From: Brevibacillus reuszeri
GTDB taxonomy: Bacteria > Bacillota > Bacilli > Brevibacillales > Brevibacillaceae
NCBI RefSeq assembly: GCF_001187725.1
Contig: NZ_LGIQ01000011.1
Coordinates: forward strand, 124,001 to 188,000
DNA: 64,000 nt
Reading direction: 5' to 3'
A model generated the notes under the pieces. It was not told the origin of the DNA, made no database searches, and saw only the letters and a program-made list of their open reading frames with translations. Every line of letters begins with the position of its first letter. Positions within the stretch are counted from its first letter, which is position 1. The position numbers and the translations under genes are program-made. Below, in pieces: positions 8,247-17,088 of the stretch.

Positions 8247-9290
8247 TTGAAAGCTCGTATGCGTGTAACATTCATTTTGTTCATCCTCTTTACCCTGCTG
8301 CTCACAGCCTGCGGAAGTACAAATAACGAGAAAAACTCATCTGCACAAGGGCAACCAGCGTCAAACAAGCAGGCGCCAGCGGAAAAGACTATCATAAATA
8401 TTGGCATTCAAGGCAGCACCGGCATTTTTTCTTACGCGCGGGATAAAGGCATTTTTGAGGATGCCTTTGCCAAGGCAGGAGCCGAAGTAAAATGGCATGA
8501 ATTTGCCAGTGGCCCACCCCATTTTGAAGCCATTGCCTCTGGGCGACTGGATTTTGGTTCAACGGGTGGTACGCCCGTCGTCTCTGCACAAACAGGTGGC
8601 GTCGACTTCAAGGCGATTGCTGTAACGAGTGACGGTAAGCGCAACAACGCGATTCTCTTGCCTAAAAATAGCCCGATAAAGGATATCACGGAATTGAAAG
8701 GGAAAAAGATTGCTGTTGCAAAAGGCAGCAGTGCTTTCAACTTTCTTTACCTGGTATTGGATCGGGCAGGGCTCAAAGCAGAGGATGTACAGATTATCCA
8801 CCTGCAGCCGGATGAAGCGAGACCTGCTCTTGATACCGGAGCCATTGACGCCTGGTCGGTTTGGGAGCCTTATATCACGACTGCTGTCGTCCAGGTTCAA
8901 GCCAGAAAGCTGGTGACGGGCGAAGACTTGAATATTTTTGCCCCTGGTTTCCTCATTGCCCGCAGTTCCTTTACCAAGGAGCATCCGGAGCTAACCGTCC
9001 TGTTTCTCAAAACCTACGAAGAAACACGTAAATACTACGTTGAGCATTTGGACGAAGTGACGGATGAATTCGTAAAAACCAAAAAGCTGCAACGAGAAAT
9101 TATCAGCACTGTCCTGAAAAACTCGCAGCCCATTTTGTCTCCCATCACCCCAATATTTGCGAAGGCTCATCAGGAGCAGGCAGATTTTCTGTACTCGGTT
9201 GGCGCCATTAAAAAGAAGCTAGATACCTCGGAAGTGCTTGAGAGCAAATATGTCGAGCAAGCCTTGAAAGAGCTGGCGGAAAAGAAATAG
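8247..9290 (+). CDS. ssuA: aliphatic sulfonate ABC transporter substrate-binding lipoprotein
   Basis: A 347-residue lipoprotein with a signal segment ending in LLLTACGS (lipobox with Cys near 20) and the SsuA/TauA/NMT1 fold. Typical blocks are GIQGSTGIFSYARDKGIFEDAFAKAGAEVKWHEF, SGRLDFGSTGGTPVVSAQTGG, LKGKKIAVAKGSSAFNFL and DAWSVWEPY. It would capture sulfonates outside the membrane for SsuB/SsuC, which are encoded in the divergent arm. The start is TTG 8247 (TTG 8244 is equally possible) after AAGGAGAGGA, 47 bases downstream of the monooxygenase, so they form one unit. Confidence 0.92.
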   Translation: MKARMRVTFILFILFTLLLTACGSTNNEKNSSAQGQPASNKQAPAEKTIINIGIQGSTGIFSYARDKGIFEDAFAKAGAEVKWHEFASGPPHFEAIASGRLDFGSTGGTPVVSAQTGGVDFKAIAVTSDGKRNNAILLPKNSPIKDITELKGKKIAVAKGSSAFNFLYLVLDRAGLKAEDVQIIHLQPDEARPALDTGAIDAWSVWEPYITTAVVQVQARKLVTGEDLNIFAPGFLIARSSFTKEHPELTVLFLKTYEETRKYYVEHLDEVTDEFVKTKKLQREIISTVLKNSQPILSPITPIFAKAHQEQADFLYSVGAIKKKLDTSEVLESKYVEQALKELAEKK

Positions 9291-9304
9291 CTGATCCTGA
9301 TGCA

Positions 9305-9345
9305 AAAAGGCTGTCGAATCACACTCTTCGACAGCCTGCTTCTGC
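9305..9345. terminator. bidirectional intrinsic terminator
   Basis: A perfect 11-bp stem AGGCTGTCGAA / TTCGACAGCCT with an 8-nt loop is preceded by AAAAA and followed by a T-rich stretch, between convergent ssuA and the lipoate ligase gene. Confidence 0.85.
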
Positions 9346-9354
9346 TTATCCCAT

Positions 9355-10344
9355 TTATCCAATCAACAAGGTAACAAACGACTCTCTATCCAGGTTTCCG
9401 AAAAACTCCTGAATGTTCACCTCAGATAAGACCGCGCTAACGGACGGACGATCATATGGTGTATCACGCAGCAGCTCCTCGAGTTCCGCTACATCTCTCA
9501 CCCCGAAGAAATCTCCGTAAATTTTTGCTTCTTTAATCCGCCCTTTCTCAATATCCAATTGAACCTCGACGGTACCAATGTCAAAGCGCTTGGACTGACG
9601 GTAATTGCTTTTTGGAGATTTGCCGTAGTTCCAATCCCAGCTTTGATAACGGGAATGGGACAGCTCATTGATTTTGTTCCAATCCTCGGCTGTGAGCTTA
9701 TACTCTTCTACTTCTCCACCATCAAAAATGGAGTGAAGAATCGCCAAGCGGAATTCCTCAATCGTCATTTCCATATCAAGAAACTCTGCAATATTGGCAA
9801 CCCGGCTGCGAATCGATTTAATGCCTTTGGACTGGATTTTTTCTGCGTTTACTTTCAGCGCAGATACCACATTTTCCATTTCCGAATTGAAGAGCAGCGT
9901 ACCGTGGCTGAACATACGTCCCTTGGTGGAATACTGGGCGTTGCCGGAAATTTTGCGCTCTCCTACCTGGATATCGTTTCTGCCCGTCAATTCTGCCTCG
10001 ACCCCTAATTTCTTCAAGGCTTGTACAACCGGCTCGGTAAATTTACGGAAGTTGTGGAAAGACTGGCCGTCGTCATTGGTAATAAAGCTGAAGTTCAGAT
10101 TTCCGAGATCGTGGTAAACAGCTCCGCCACCAGATAGCCTGCGAACGATGTGAATGTTGTTCTCCTCAACATAGCTGGCATTAATCTCTTCAATCGTATT
10201 TTGGTTTTTACCTATGATAATGGACGGTTCATTAATGTAAAACAGCAAGTAATCATCGCCATCCGGCAAACTTTTGAGAGCATACTCTTCGATTGCCAGA
10301 TTGATGCGCGGATCGGTAATTCCTTGATTGTCTATGAATTTCAT
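9355..10344 (-). CDS. lplJ: lipoate--protein ligase
   Basis: A 329-residue ligase of the LplA/LplJ type: RRLSGGGAVYHDLGNLNFSFI forms the lipoyl-AMP site, GERKISGNAQYSTKGRMFSHGTLLFN carries the catalytic Lys region, and a C-terminal accessory domain includes SWDWNYGKSPK. It activates free lipoate with ATP and transfers it to lipoyl domains of E2 subunits or GcvH in the cytosol. ATG 10344 follows GGAGGC. It is a single gene between terminators and divergent from the MCP. The length matches B. subtilis LplJ. Confidence 0.93.
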   Translation of the reverse strand: MKFIDNQGITDPRINLAIEEYALKSLPDGDDYLLFYINEPSIIIGKNQNTIEEINASYVEENNIHIVRRLSGGGAVYHDLGNLNFSFITNDDGQSFHNFRKFTEPVVQALKKLGVEAELTGRNDIQVGERKISGNAQYSTKGRMFSHGTLLFNSEMENVVSALKVNAEKIQSKGIKSIRSRVANIAEFLDMEMTIEEFRLAILHSIFDGGEVEEYKLTAEDWNKINELSHSRYQSWDWNYGKSPKSNYRQSKRFDIGTVEVQLDIEKGRIKEAKIYGDFFGVRDVAELEELLRDTPYDRPSVSAVLSEVNIQEFFGNLDRESFVTLLIG

Positions 10345-10501
10345 CGGTCAGCCTCCATCCGAAAAAGTATTCTTTTGCCCCTATCATACCATGTATTTCC
10401 TTTGAAGACTTGGCTTTCCCCTGTTCAGGCTGTACTCGAAGTGTTGAGCACTTCCTCAGAGTTTACAAACGTTTTTTGTTGCTGAAACATTCAGATTAAA
10501 C

Positions 10502-10529
10502 TATTTTTACTACCTACTTTTGTCGATAT
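10502..10529 (+). promoter_or_regulatory. possible SigD-type promoter for the chemotaxis receptor
   Basis: GTCGATAT at 10522-10529 differs by one base from the SigD -10 consensus GCCGATAT and lies 40 bases before an MCP gene, a usual SigD target. The -35 is weak: a true TAAA at 10497-10500 is too far (21 nt), and TATT at the proper distance is a poor match. Confidence 0.35.
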
Positions 10530-10569
10530 AAAAAGAAATACATATAGAGATAGAGGGGTAGGTTTAATC

Positions 10570-12330
10570 GTGAAAGAAACCAAGTACACTGGTCTACGGT
10601 CTGTGCGCACGAAGCTGGTCATCATTTGCTTAATCCTGTTAGTGCTTCCCAGTCTGATCGTTGGACTTCAAGGCTATTATTCATCCAGTAGAAACTTAAA
10701 TGACCTGGGTGCACGCGCTTTGAAAAACAATGTAAACATGACGATTGAAATGGTTGATACGCTGCAAAGGTATGTAACGGAGGGAAGGATCACCAAGGAC
10801 GAGGCAGAGGAGCAAATCAAGAGCCATATCCTCGGCCCCAAGCAAGCTGATGGTACGCGTCCGATAAACAGAAACATCGATAATGGTGAAAGTGGCTATA
10901 TGTTCGTCATGGATGAAAAAGGAAACATCCTCGCTTCTCCCAATAGTGAAGGCAAGAACCAATGGGAAAATCAAGATGCAGACGGTATCTTCTTTAATCA
11001 GGAGATCATTAAAGCGGGGAAAAGCGGTGGCGGATTTACGTACTACCAATGGGAAAAGGTCGGTATCCCGGACCTGATGTTTCCAAAGGTCGCATACTCT
11101 GAGCAAGACCCTCACTGGGGCTGGATCATTGTTGCGAGCAGCTACATGGAGGATTTCAACAAGCCTGCTGAAAGCGTTTTGTACGATCTTATTGTCGTAT
11201 TAAGCATTTTTTTAGTGAGCGGTTTTATACTTACCTGGTTTGCATCCGGATATATTTCCAAACCTCTCATTTCTATGGCGTCTCTCGTAAAAAAGGTAGC
11301 TGCAGGTGATTTGACGGGAGAAAAAATCGTCTGGAAAAGCCGAGATGAAATCGGTCAGCTGGGTGAGCATGTGAATCTGATGACAGACAATTTGCGCCAG
11401 CTCCTCTCGCGTGTCAGCGAAAGCTCCGCACACGTCGCTTCTACTGCTGAGCAATTGACGGCGAGCTCGGAGCAAACGAGCAAAGCGACAGAACAAATCG
11501 CGACAACCATCCAGGAAGTTGCGATTGGAACTGATGAGCAATCACGCTCCGTTGTAGAGACATCTCATACGATGAATGACATGTCGAGCCGCTTACAGCA
11601 GATTGCAGCAAACACTGAACAGGTATCCATCGCTGTGGATACCGCTTCGGAGAGCATAACAGGTGGAAACGAAGCGGTTCTAATAGCCGTTGAACAAATG
11701 TCGTCCATAAGCAGTACCGTCCACGGACTCGAAGATTCCATCAAGGCGCTTGGACAGAGCTCGGCAGACATTAGCAAAATTGTTGAGGTCATTACTTCTA
11801 TTGCAGAGCAGACAAATCTACTGGCACTAAACGCTGCTATTGAAGCAGCTCGGGCTGGGGAGCAAGGCAGAGGCTTTGCCGTAGTCGCCAATGAAGTTCG
11901 CCTTTTGGCTGAGCAGTCGGCTCGATCAACACAGCAGATCAAGGAGTTGATTGCGACGATCCAGCATGAAACCAGCTCTGCAATCAACGCCATGGAGATG
12001 ACAACTTTAGAGGTAGCTGCAGGTATTGAGGTTGTGAATATTGCCGGACAATCCTTCCATGATATTTTAGCAGGCACAAGCAATGTAAAAAGCCAGATGC
12101 AGGAGGTTACACTCTCCGTACAGCATATGACGGCTGGCGCAAAGCAGGTTGTCCAATCCATTGAAATCATTGCCAATACGGCAGAAGCCTCCGCTTTCGG
12201 CTCGCAAAACGTATCTGCCGCGGCCGAGCAGCAGCTTGCGTCCATGGAAGAAATCTCATCCTCTGCCGCCTCCTTGTCGCAAATGGCTGAGGAGCTGCAA
12301 GACTTGATCAAGCAATTTAAACTCAAATAA
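10570..12330 (+). CDS. methyl-accepting chemotaxis protein
   Basis: A 586-residue transmembrane receptor. TM1 is at about residues 14-34, followed by an extracellular Cache-like sensor (NGESGYMFVMDEKGNILASPNSEGKN, then GGFTYYQWEK...PKVAYSEQDPHWGWIIVASSYMEDF), TM2 near 205-228, a HAMP domain, and a long coiled-coil signalling domain. The hairpin tip IVEVITSIAEQTNLLALNAAIEAARAGEQGRGFAVVANEVR is fully conserved and binds CheA/CheW. The sensor pattern suits small organic acids or amino acids, but the ligand is unknown. The start is GTG 10570 after GGGGTAGG. Confidence 0.93.
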   Translation: MKETKYTGLRSVRTKLVIICLILLVLPSLIVGLQGYYSSSRNLNDLGARALKNNVNMTIEMVDTLQRYVTEGRITKDEAEEQIKSHILGPKQADGTRPINRNIDNGESGYMFVMDEKGNILASPNSEGKNQWENQDADGIFFNQEIIKAGKSGGGFTYYQWEKVGIPDLMFPKVAYSEQDPHWGWIIVASSYMEDFNKPAESVLYDLIVVLSIFLVSGFILTWFASGYISKPLISMASLVKKVAAGDLTGEKIVWKSRDEIGQLGEHVNLMTDNLRQLLSRVSESSAHVASTAEQLTASSEQTSKATEQIATTIQEVAIGTDEQSRSVVETSHTMNDMSSRLQQIAANTEQVSIAVDTASESITGGNEAVLIAVEQMSSISSTVHGLEDSIKALGQSSADISKIVEVITSIAEQTNLLALNAAIEAARAGEQGRGFAVVANEVRLLAEQSARSTQQIKELIATIQHETSSAINAMEMTTLEVAAGIEVVNIAGQSFHDILAGTSNVKSQMQEVTLSVQHMTAGAKQVVQSIEIIANTAEASAFGSQNVSAAAEQQLASMEEISSSAASLSQMAEELQDLIKQFKLK

Positions 12331-12333
12331 AGA

Positions 12334-12386
12334 AAAAAACCTTTATCTTGGCCCGTTTGCAGCGAGTCTCGATAAAGGTTTTTTTA
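12334..12386. terminator. bidirectional intrinsic terminator
   Basis: AAAAACCTTTATC / GATAAAGGTTTTT forms a 13-bp stem with A and T tails between the convergent MCP and sensor kinase genes. It overlaps the kinase stop codon by three bases. Confidence 0.85.
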
Positions 12387-14162
12387 TTGGAGCGGTCCTG
12401 GCAGCTTCGCCGCAGGAAACTTCTTCCACGTAAGCGAAATCGTCGTTCCTTTTCCAAGTGAACTGCTGACAGCAATCGATCCACCAAGCGCTTCCACTAA
12501 CGCTTTGGTCACAGCCATTCCCAATCCTGATCCTTCTGTCCGCATCTCTGTATTGGTTCCACGGAAATATCGTTCAAACAGACGAGCGGTTGTTTCCTCG
12601 TCCATCCCCCTGCCGTTGTCAGCAAAGGTAAGAAGGATGGTGGCTGGCTCTATTGCCTGTAACGTAACTGTGATGATCGTGCCGTTTTCGTTGTGAAAGA
12701 GCGCATTGGCTATAAGGTTGTCCACGATTCGCTGGAACCATGGCTTGTAAACCAGCAAATAAGCAGGAGAAGCAGCAGGAATAAAGCGGATACACTCTTG
12801 TGGGTACATCGGATGATTCGCAGCCTCGGCAATCGCTTCGGCTAGGTACGCATTCAGCTCCACTCGCTCAACAGATGGAGCGACCTGACCGTTCCGAAGC
12901 AGGTACGTCAGCGTAAGATCGTTGATCAGATCATCCATATAAGAGGATTTGTCCAATATAATTTTAGCAAAGGATCGTACCTCATCGGCAGTCCAGTTGT
13001 AGTCTTCGTTGACCAAAATATGTGCGTAGCCTTTGATTGAGGACAATGGCGTTTTCAGATCATGAGAAACTCCAGCGATCCATTCCTCTCTCATCCGCTC
13101 CGTTTTCACTTGAAGCTGTTCATTGAGATGTAGCGTCTGGGACAAGGATTCCATCGAATCGATTACATCTTGATAAATGCGATATTTGCTCCTTCTGTTT
13201 CCATTCTCGTCCCGACTGCGTGGAAGACCGCTCGAATCGGCTGGTTCTTCATACCTTCCCAGCTTTAAAAATCGCAGCCATTTCAGGATATGTGCGATAG
13301 GTGTACCCAAGCGCTGCCCGAACCAATAGGAGGTAATTACGAACACGAGCATAGCCACCAGCATAAGTACACCTATGCCGATCGCAAGCACCTTGATTTC
13401 AGGCGTCACCCATGGAGCTGTACCTGGCTTTGCTCCTGACATCGGATAACTGAGCAGCCACGTCTGTTTGGTCCCCTCATCATAATGAGAGGTCAGTCTC
13501 GTCGCGTAACGGTCCGGATAAACCGAGCGAAGCGCCATCTCCTGTACAGAAAAATTTGAAAGAGCCTCGGCTGGTTTATTGAATGAAGCCAGCTCTGTCC
13601 CCTTTTCATCGAGCAGCTGCATCCATGCATGATCCTCTTTTAATTGCCGATCGAGCTCGTCAGGAAGAATGATCCCTTTGTCTTTTACGTCTGCCTGATC
13701 AATCAGCTTTTGAATGAATTCATCGTCCTTCTTTTCCAAACCATAGATCAACGTATGTAAAACACCGTTTTTCTCTTGTATCCATAAGTATAGGTGGTAC
13801 GGAAAAGGAGTTTTTCCTAGCCAATATGACGTTATCTCTCCTGGACCATACTGACGTGGCACATCCTCAGGTGTGTAAAACGAATCCGTCACCCGCCCAT
13901 TTTCATCAACGTGCTGTAGCCACCCTCCATTTTCACGAACTAAAGCAAGCAGCTCAGGATCGAATTGCAGCGAGTCTCCTTTGGCCTGAATGGTTTCAAT
14001 CAATTGGTACAAACCTGCGCTTTCAAATTGGCGTGTGGCTTCGATTCGCGACAATTGTTTCATCGTCCATACTAGCGCAATACCTGCCAGAACCGACAGG
14101 ATGAGCCCCACGATAACGAGCCAGGCGATCAGATGAAGGGCAAGCCTGCTTTTAATATTCAT
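12384..14162 (-). CDS. sensor histidine kinase (VanS-like)
   Basis: A 592-residue kinase with TM1 at about 11-33, a large extracytoplasmic sensor (about 34-255), TM2 at about 256-278, and a short linker. The HisKA box WIAGVSHDLKTPLSSIKGY has the phospho-acceptor His at 367, and the HATPase domain carries DNGRGMDEETTARLFERYFRG and GSGLGMAV. It should autophosphorylate in response to an envelope signal and phosphorylate the response regulator whose gene overlaps it by 11 bases. The two genes are co-transcribed and divergent from an M23 lipoprotein, a plausible target. Confidence 0.92.
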   Translation of the reverse strand: MNIKSRLALHLIAWLVIVGLILSVLAGIALVWTMKQLSRIEATRQFESAGLYQLIETIQAKGDSLQFDPELLALVRENGGWLQHVDENGRVTDSFYTPEDVPRQYGPGEITSYWLGKTPFPYHLYLWIQEKNGVLHTLIYGLEKKDDEFIQKLIDQADVKDKGIILPDELDRQLKEDHAWMQLLDEKGTELASFNKPAEALSNFSVQEMALRSVYPDRYATRLTSHYDEGTKQTWLLSYPMSGAKPGTAPWVTPEIKVLAIGIGVLMLVAMLVFVITSYWFGQRLGTPIAHILKWLRFLKLGRYEEPADSSGLPRSRDENGNRRSKYRIYQDVIDSMESLSQTLHLNEQLQVKTERMREEWIAGVSHDLKTPLSSIKGYAHILVNEDYNWTADEVRSFAKIILDKSSYMDDLINDLTLTYLLRNGQVAPSVERVELNAYLAEAIAEAANHPMYPQECIRFIPAASPAYLLVYKPWFQRIVDNLIANALFHNENGTIITVTLQAIEPATILLTFADNGRGMDEETTARLFERYFRGTNTEMRTEGSGLGMAVTKALVEALGGSIAVSSSLGKGTTISLTWKKFPAAKLPGPLQ

Positions 14163-14874
14163 GCATAAATTCCTTTTTCACGAGCTTGTACCCAAGTCCT
14201 CTTACGTTCACCAAATACTCTGGCTGCGCAGGGTCAGGCTCGATACGCTCGCGAATCCGATGGATATGCACCATGATCGTATTGTCGTCGCGAATACTAT
14301 GCTCGCCCCATACCCTTTCATATAGCTCACTTTTGGAAAAAATCCGATTTGGGTTTTTACAGAAAAACAGCAAAAGCTGGAAGACGAGAGTAGGACAGGA
14401 AACGAGCTCGCCCTCTACGTATAGCTCGGCAGCCGCTTCATTGACCTGGAAGCGACCGAAATGGAGGATACCGCTGGATGTACTCGCCAAAGCAACCGAC
14501 GATTTCTGAGAACGTCTGAGCAAGGACTTGATCCTCGCAACAATTTCCATCGGGTTGAACGGCTTAGTGACATAGTCATCTCCACCCACTGCAAAACCAG
14601 TCAGCTTATCAAAATCAGTCGTCCTCGCACTCAAAAACAAAATCGGAGCGTCCGTGATCCTGCGAATAAACGGGCATGCCTCCACTCCGCTCATCGTAGG
14701 CAAGGTCACGTCGAGAACAATCAAGTCATACCGTTTTTGTTCACAGGCAGCAAGCGCTGCTTCTGCCGATGTTACTTTATCGATGGATTGAAATCCCTCT
14801 TTACGCAGCACGGTTTCCAACAACTGAAGAATGGCCTGTTCGTCATCGACGAGTAGGATCGAGGCCTCATTCAC
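14152..14874 (-). CDS. OmpR-family response regulator
   Basis: A 240-residue regulator with an N-terminal receiver (acidic pocket D10/D11, phospho-acceptor D55 in LIVLDVTLP, signalling Ser and Lys in LFLSARTTDFDKL and YVTKPFNP) and a C-terminal winged helix ending in VHIHRIRERIEPDPAQPEYLVNVRGLGYKLV. Its start is GTG 14874, eight bases after AAAGAGGTGAA. It is partnered with the overlapping sensor kinase and is divergent from the M23 lipoprotein gene, so the roughly 190-bp space between them should hold its binding site. Confidence 0.93.
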   Translation of the reverse strand: MNEASILLVDDEQAILQLLETVLRKEGFQSIDKVTSAEAALAACEQKRYDLIVLDVTLPTMSGVEACPFIRRITDAPILFLSARTTDFDKLTGFAVGGDDYVTKPFNPMEIVARIKSLLRRSQKSSVALASTSSGILHFGRFQVNEAAAELYVEGELVSCPTLVFQLLLFFCKNPNRIFSKSELYERVWGEHSIRDDNTIMVHIHRIRERIEPDPAQPEYLVNVRGLGYKLVKKEFMHEY

Positions 14875-15068
14875 AACCGGTTCACCTCTTTGTTCATTGC
14901 GATTTCTTTTATATTACCATTCTCCTGTCATTACGTACCCGTCGATAACCTTAACGGAGTCTTAATTCTTCCTCATCATATTTAAGGCAAGAGTAAGACT
15001 GCGTTTCAGGGGAAATAAGACTGGTTCTTTAAGATAGATCTATATTGCGGAAAGGATGATAGCGAAAA

Positions 15069-16055
15069 ATGAAAAAGACCTGGATGATAATGAGTGCCTT
15101 CACCTTGCTACTGGCGGGATGCTGGAATAACTATGAGCAAAAAAGCGTAACCACTACTTCTACGGGATCGACAGCGACCCCAGGAGCCACTACAGATAAA
15201 CTGAAATCGGCAGAGATCGGTCAGGCACTGCTCTCAGGAGAATTCGAACGAGTCTACGAGCAAACCAGTACCGATTTCAAAAAAGAACTGTCAAAGGCTC
15301 AATTCGGGGATGTAGTAAAAAACTCCCAGGCTAGCATCAAGTCATGGAATCCGAATTCAAAGCTTACCTTAAATGGCAGCTCCTACGAAACGTGGGTTGA
15401 TCAAGACGGTAAGTTTGGGCTGATCGCGATGATGAACGAGCAGGCAGAGATTTCAGGTCTTCGTTTCACTCCGCTTGAAAGCTTTACAGAACAGGACAAA
15501 GCCTTAACCAAGCTAACCTATCGCGCTCCTTTCAAAGGTGAATGGTACGTCTTTTGGGGAGGGCAAAATGTTCTTGCCAACTATCATTACGCGGTCCCAA
15601 GCCAGCGCTACGCGTACGATCTGATTCAGGTAAAGGACGGCTTTTCCTACAAGGGGGACGCTAAGAAAAACGAGAGCTACTACATGTTCGGACAAGAAAT
15701 TCTCGCACCTGAGGCTGGAACCGTCGTTCATATCGTAAACGATGTTAAAGATAACGTTCCTGTCGGGGTCATGAACGAGGCTCATCCCGCAGGCAACGTC
15801 GTCGTCATCGACCATGGAAACGGGGAATACAGCTATTTGGCTCATTTAAAGGAAGGGTCCGTTACAGTCAAGGTTGGTGATCGCGTCGCCAAAGGCGATA
15901 CAATTGGCCTCGGCGGTAACTCGGGCAATTCAAGCGAGCCACACCTCCATTATCAAGTCTCCGATGGTAAGGATTTATTCACTAGCAAATCTATTCGCGT
16001 GCAATGGGAAAACAATTTGAATCCGATACAAGGCGAGACGGTTACTGGTAACTAA
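15069..16055 (+). CDS. M23 family metallopeptidase lipoprotein
   Basis: A 328-residue lipoprotein with lipobox LLLAGC (Cys near residue 18). An N-terminal domain (about 50-140; DUF3887-like, LLSGEFERVYEQTSTDFKKELS) is followed by a peptidase M23/LytM domain. The zinc ligands expected are visible in the QRYAYDL stretch (Asp), and in the HxH of SSEPHLHYQVSDG; GNVVVIDHGNGEYSYLAHLKEGSVTVKVGDRVAKGD is the conserved core. It probably cleaves peptidoglycan cross-bridges on the outer face of the membrane. It is divergent from a two-component system that may control it. Confidence 0.9.
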   Translation: MKKTWMIMSAFTLLLAGCWNNYEQKSVTTTSTGSTATPGATTDKLKSAEIGQALLSGEFERVYEQTSTDFKKELSKAQFGDVVKNSQASIKSWNPNSKLTLNGSSYETWVDQDGKFGLIAMMNEQAEISGLRFTPLESFTEQDKALTKLTYRAPFKGEWYVFWGGQNVLANYHYAVPSQRYAYDLIQVKDGFSYKGDAKKNESYYMFGQEILAPEAGTVVHIVNDVKDNVPVGVMNEAHPAGNVVVIDHGNGEYSYLAHLKEGSVTVKVGDRVAKGDTIGLGGNSGNSSEPHLHYQVSDGKDLFTSKSIRVQWENNLNPIQGETVTGN

Positions 16056-16062
16056 AATGGTT

Positions 16063-16096
16063 AAAGCGGCAGTCTTAGACTGCCGCTTCCTGTTTT
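16063..16096. terminator. intrinsic terminator
   Basis: AAGCGGCAGTC / GACTGCCGCTT is a perfect 11-bp stem with a 3-nt loop followed by CCTGTTTTG, right after the M23 gene. Confidence 0.8.
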
Positions 16097-16141
16097 GTTG
16101 TCCGTTGATTAGTAGTGATCGTTTGTATAGAAATCCCCCAA

Positions 16142-17050
16142 CTACATCATAAAGTGATCATAAGCTGTCCTAGCGATGCGGGCAATCATGCGTTCTCCAT
16201 CAGCCACCGAAGGATTGCCTTGCGATAGTACAGCAATCGTAAATGCCCCTTTGTCTTTAGGCATGTAGACAATTCCCACGTCATTCACAATACTGCCGAT
16301 TGTGGTATTTTCCGAAATGGTAAAACCGGGCGGTAGTGTTCCTGTCTTATGAGCAACTTTTGCCTGACTAGGTAACAGCTGAGGAAGGCGATTCTTAAAT
16401 TGCTGTCTACCTAAAATATCCATCATTCCATCTGTGGACGTTTTTGTTAACAGCTGCTCATTAGCAATCATCTCTACCAGGCGACTCATTTCCGTAGCCG
16501 TCGACACATTGCCCCTCTTGTCAGCCTTAAAAACAATGTTCTCCTCGTCAAATTCTCGAGTAAAAAATTGAGCGTAGATCTCGGGCGAGTAAGGATGTGG
16601 TTCCATCCCGACGCATAGACTCAACAACTCCCAACAACTATGATTGATAAATGTATTTTCCAGTCCAAGCTGCTTCATATAAGAGTCTACATTTTGCACT
16701 CCGATCATCTTAAGGAGTACGTCTGTCGCAACGTTATCACTCACAATAATCATAAGCATGGCCAAATCTTTCATGGTGAGCTCTACTCCCCAGTCAAGCG
16801 AGGCGAGAATAGTTGAACCAGGCACATTGTCTGTTTCTGTGATTGTAATTCTTTGCTCAAGAGTCTGTTTGCCCGCTTCTACATCACGATATAAGGTAGC
16901 AAGAATAGGTATTTTAAAGACACTTGCCAGTTGAAACAGCCTATCCGCATTGATGCTCGCCTCTTCCCCTGTCTGTAGATTTTTCACTGCAATGCCAAAC
17001 GTTCCTCTCGTTTCGCGTAAAAGGTCTTCTAGCTTTTGTTGTAAACTCAT
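16142..17050 (-). CDS. class A beta-lactamase-like serine hydrolase, cytosolic
   Basis: A 302-residue protein of the Beta-lactamase2 family. The catalytic SxxK is SVFK at 43-46, SDN at 104-106 and KTG at 235-237. No signal peptide or lipobox is present from the best start (ATG 17050 after AAGGAGAATG), and I cannot identify the class A ExxLN (Glu166) motif. Export and classical penicillinase activity are therefore doubtful; an intracellular amidase or peptidase role is more likely. It is the last gene of the unit FAD oxidase, peptide-binding protein, M81 protein, hydrolase. Confidence 0.85.
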   Translation of the reverse strand: MSLQQKLEDLLRETRGTFGIAVKNLQTGEEASINADRLFQLASVFKIPILATLYRDVEAGKQTLEQRITITETDNVPGSTILASLDWGVELTMKDLAMLMIIVSDNVATDVLLKMIGVQNVDSYMKQLGLENTFINHSCWELLSLCVGMEPHPYSPEIYAQFFTREFDEENIVFKADKRGNVSTATEMSRLVEMIANEQLLTKTSTDGMMDILGRQQFKNRLPQLLPSQAKVAHKTGTLPPGFTISENTTIGSIVNDVGIVYMPKDKGAFTIAVLSQGNPSVADGERMIARIARTAYDHFMM

Positions 17051-17088
17051 CTTGCATTCTCCTTGTAGGTGAAAGGTGAATTGACTGT

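Noticed and set aside
10497..10529. Perfect SigD promoter with TAAA at 10497
   Set aside because: The TAAA is 21 nt from GTCGATAT, too far for SigD; only the -10 match is retained with low confidence.
11565..12326. 253-codon minus-strand open frame opposite the chemotaxis receptor
   Set aside because: Ser/Ala/Cys-rich shadow of the repetitive MCP coiled coil; no start signal.
16142..17050. Calling this a beta-lactam resistance gene
   Set aside because: No secretion signal and no Glu166-type motif; context is catabolic.
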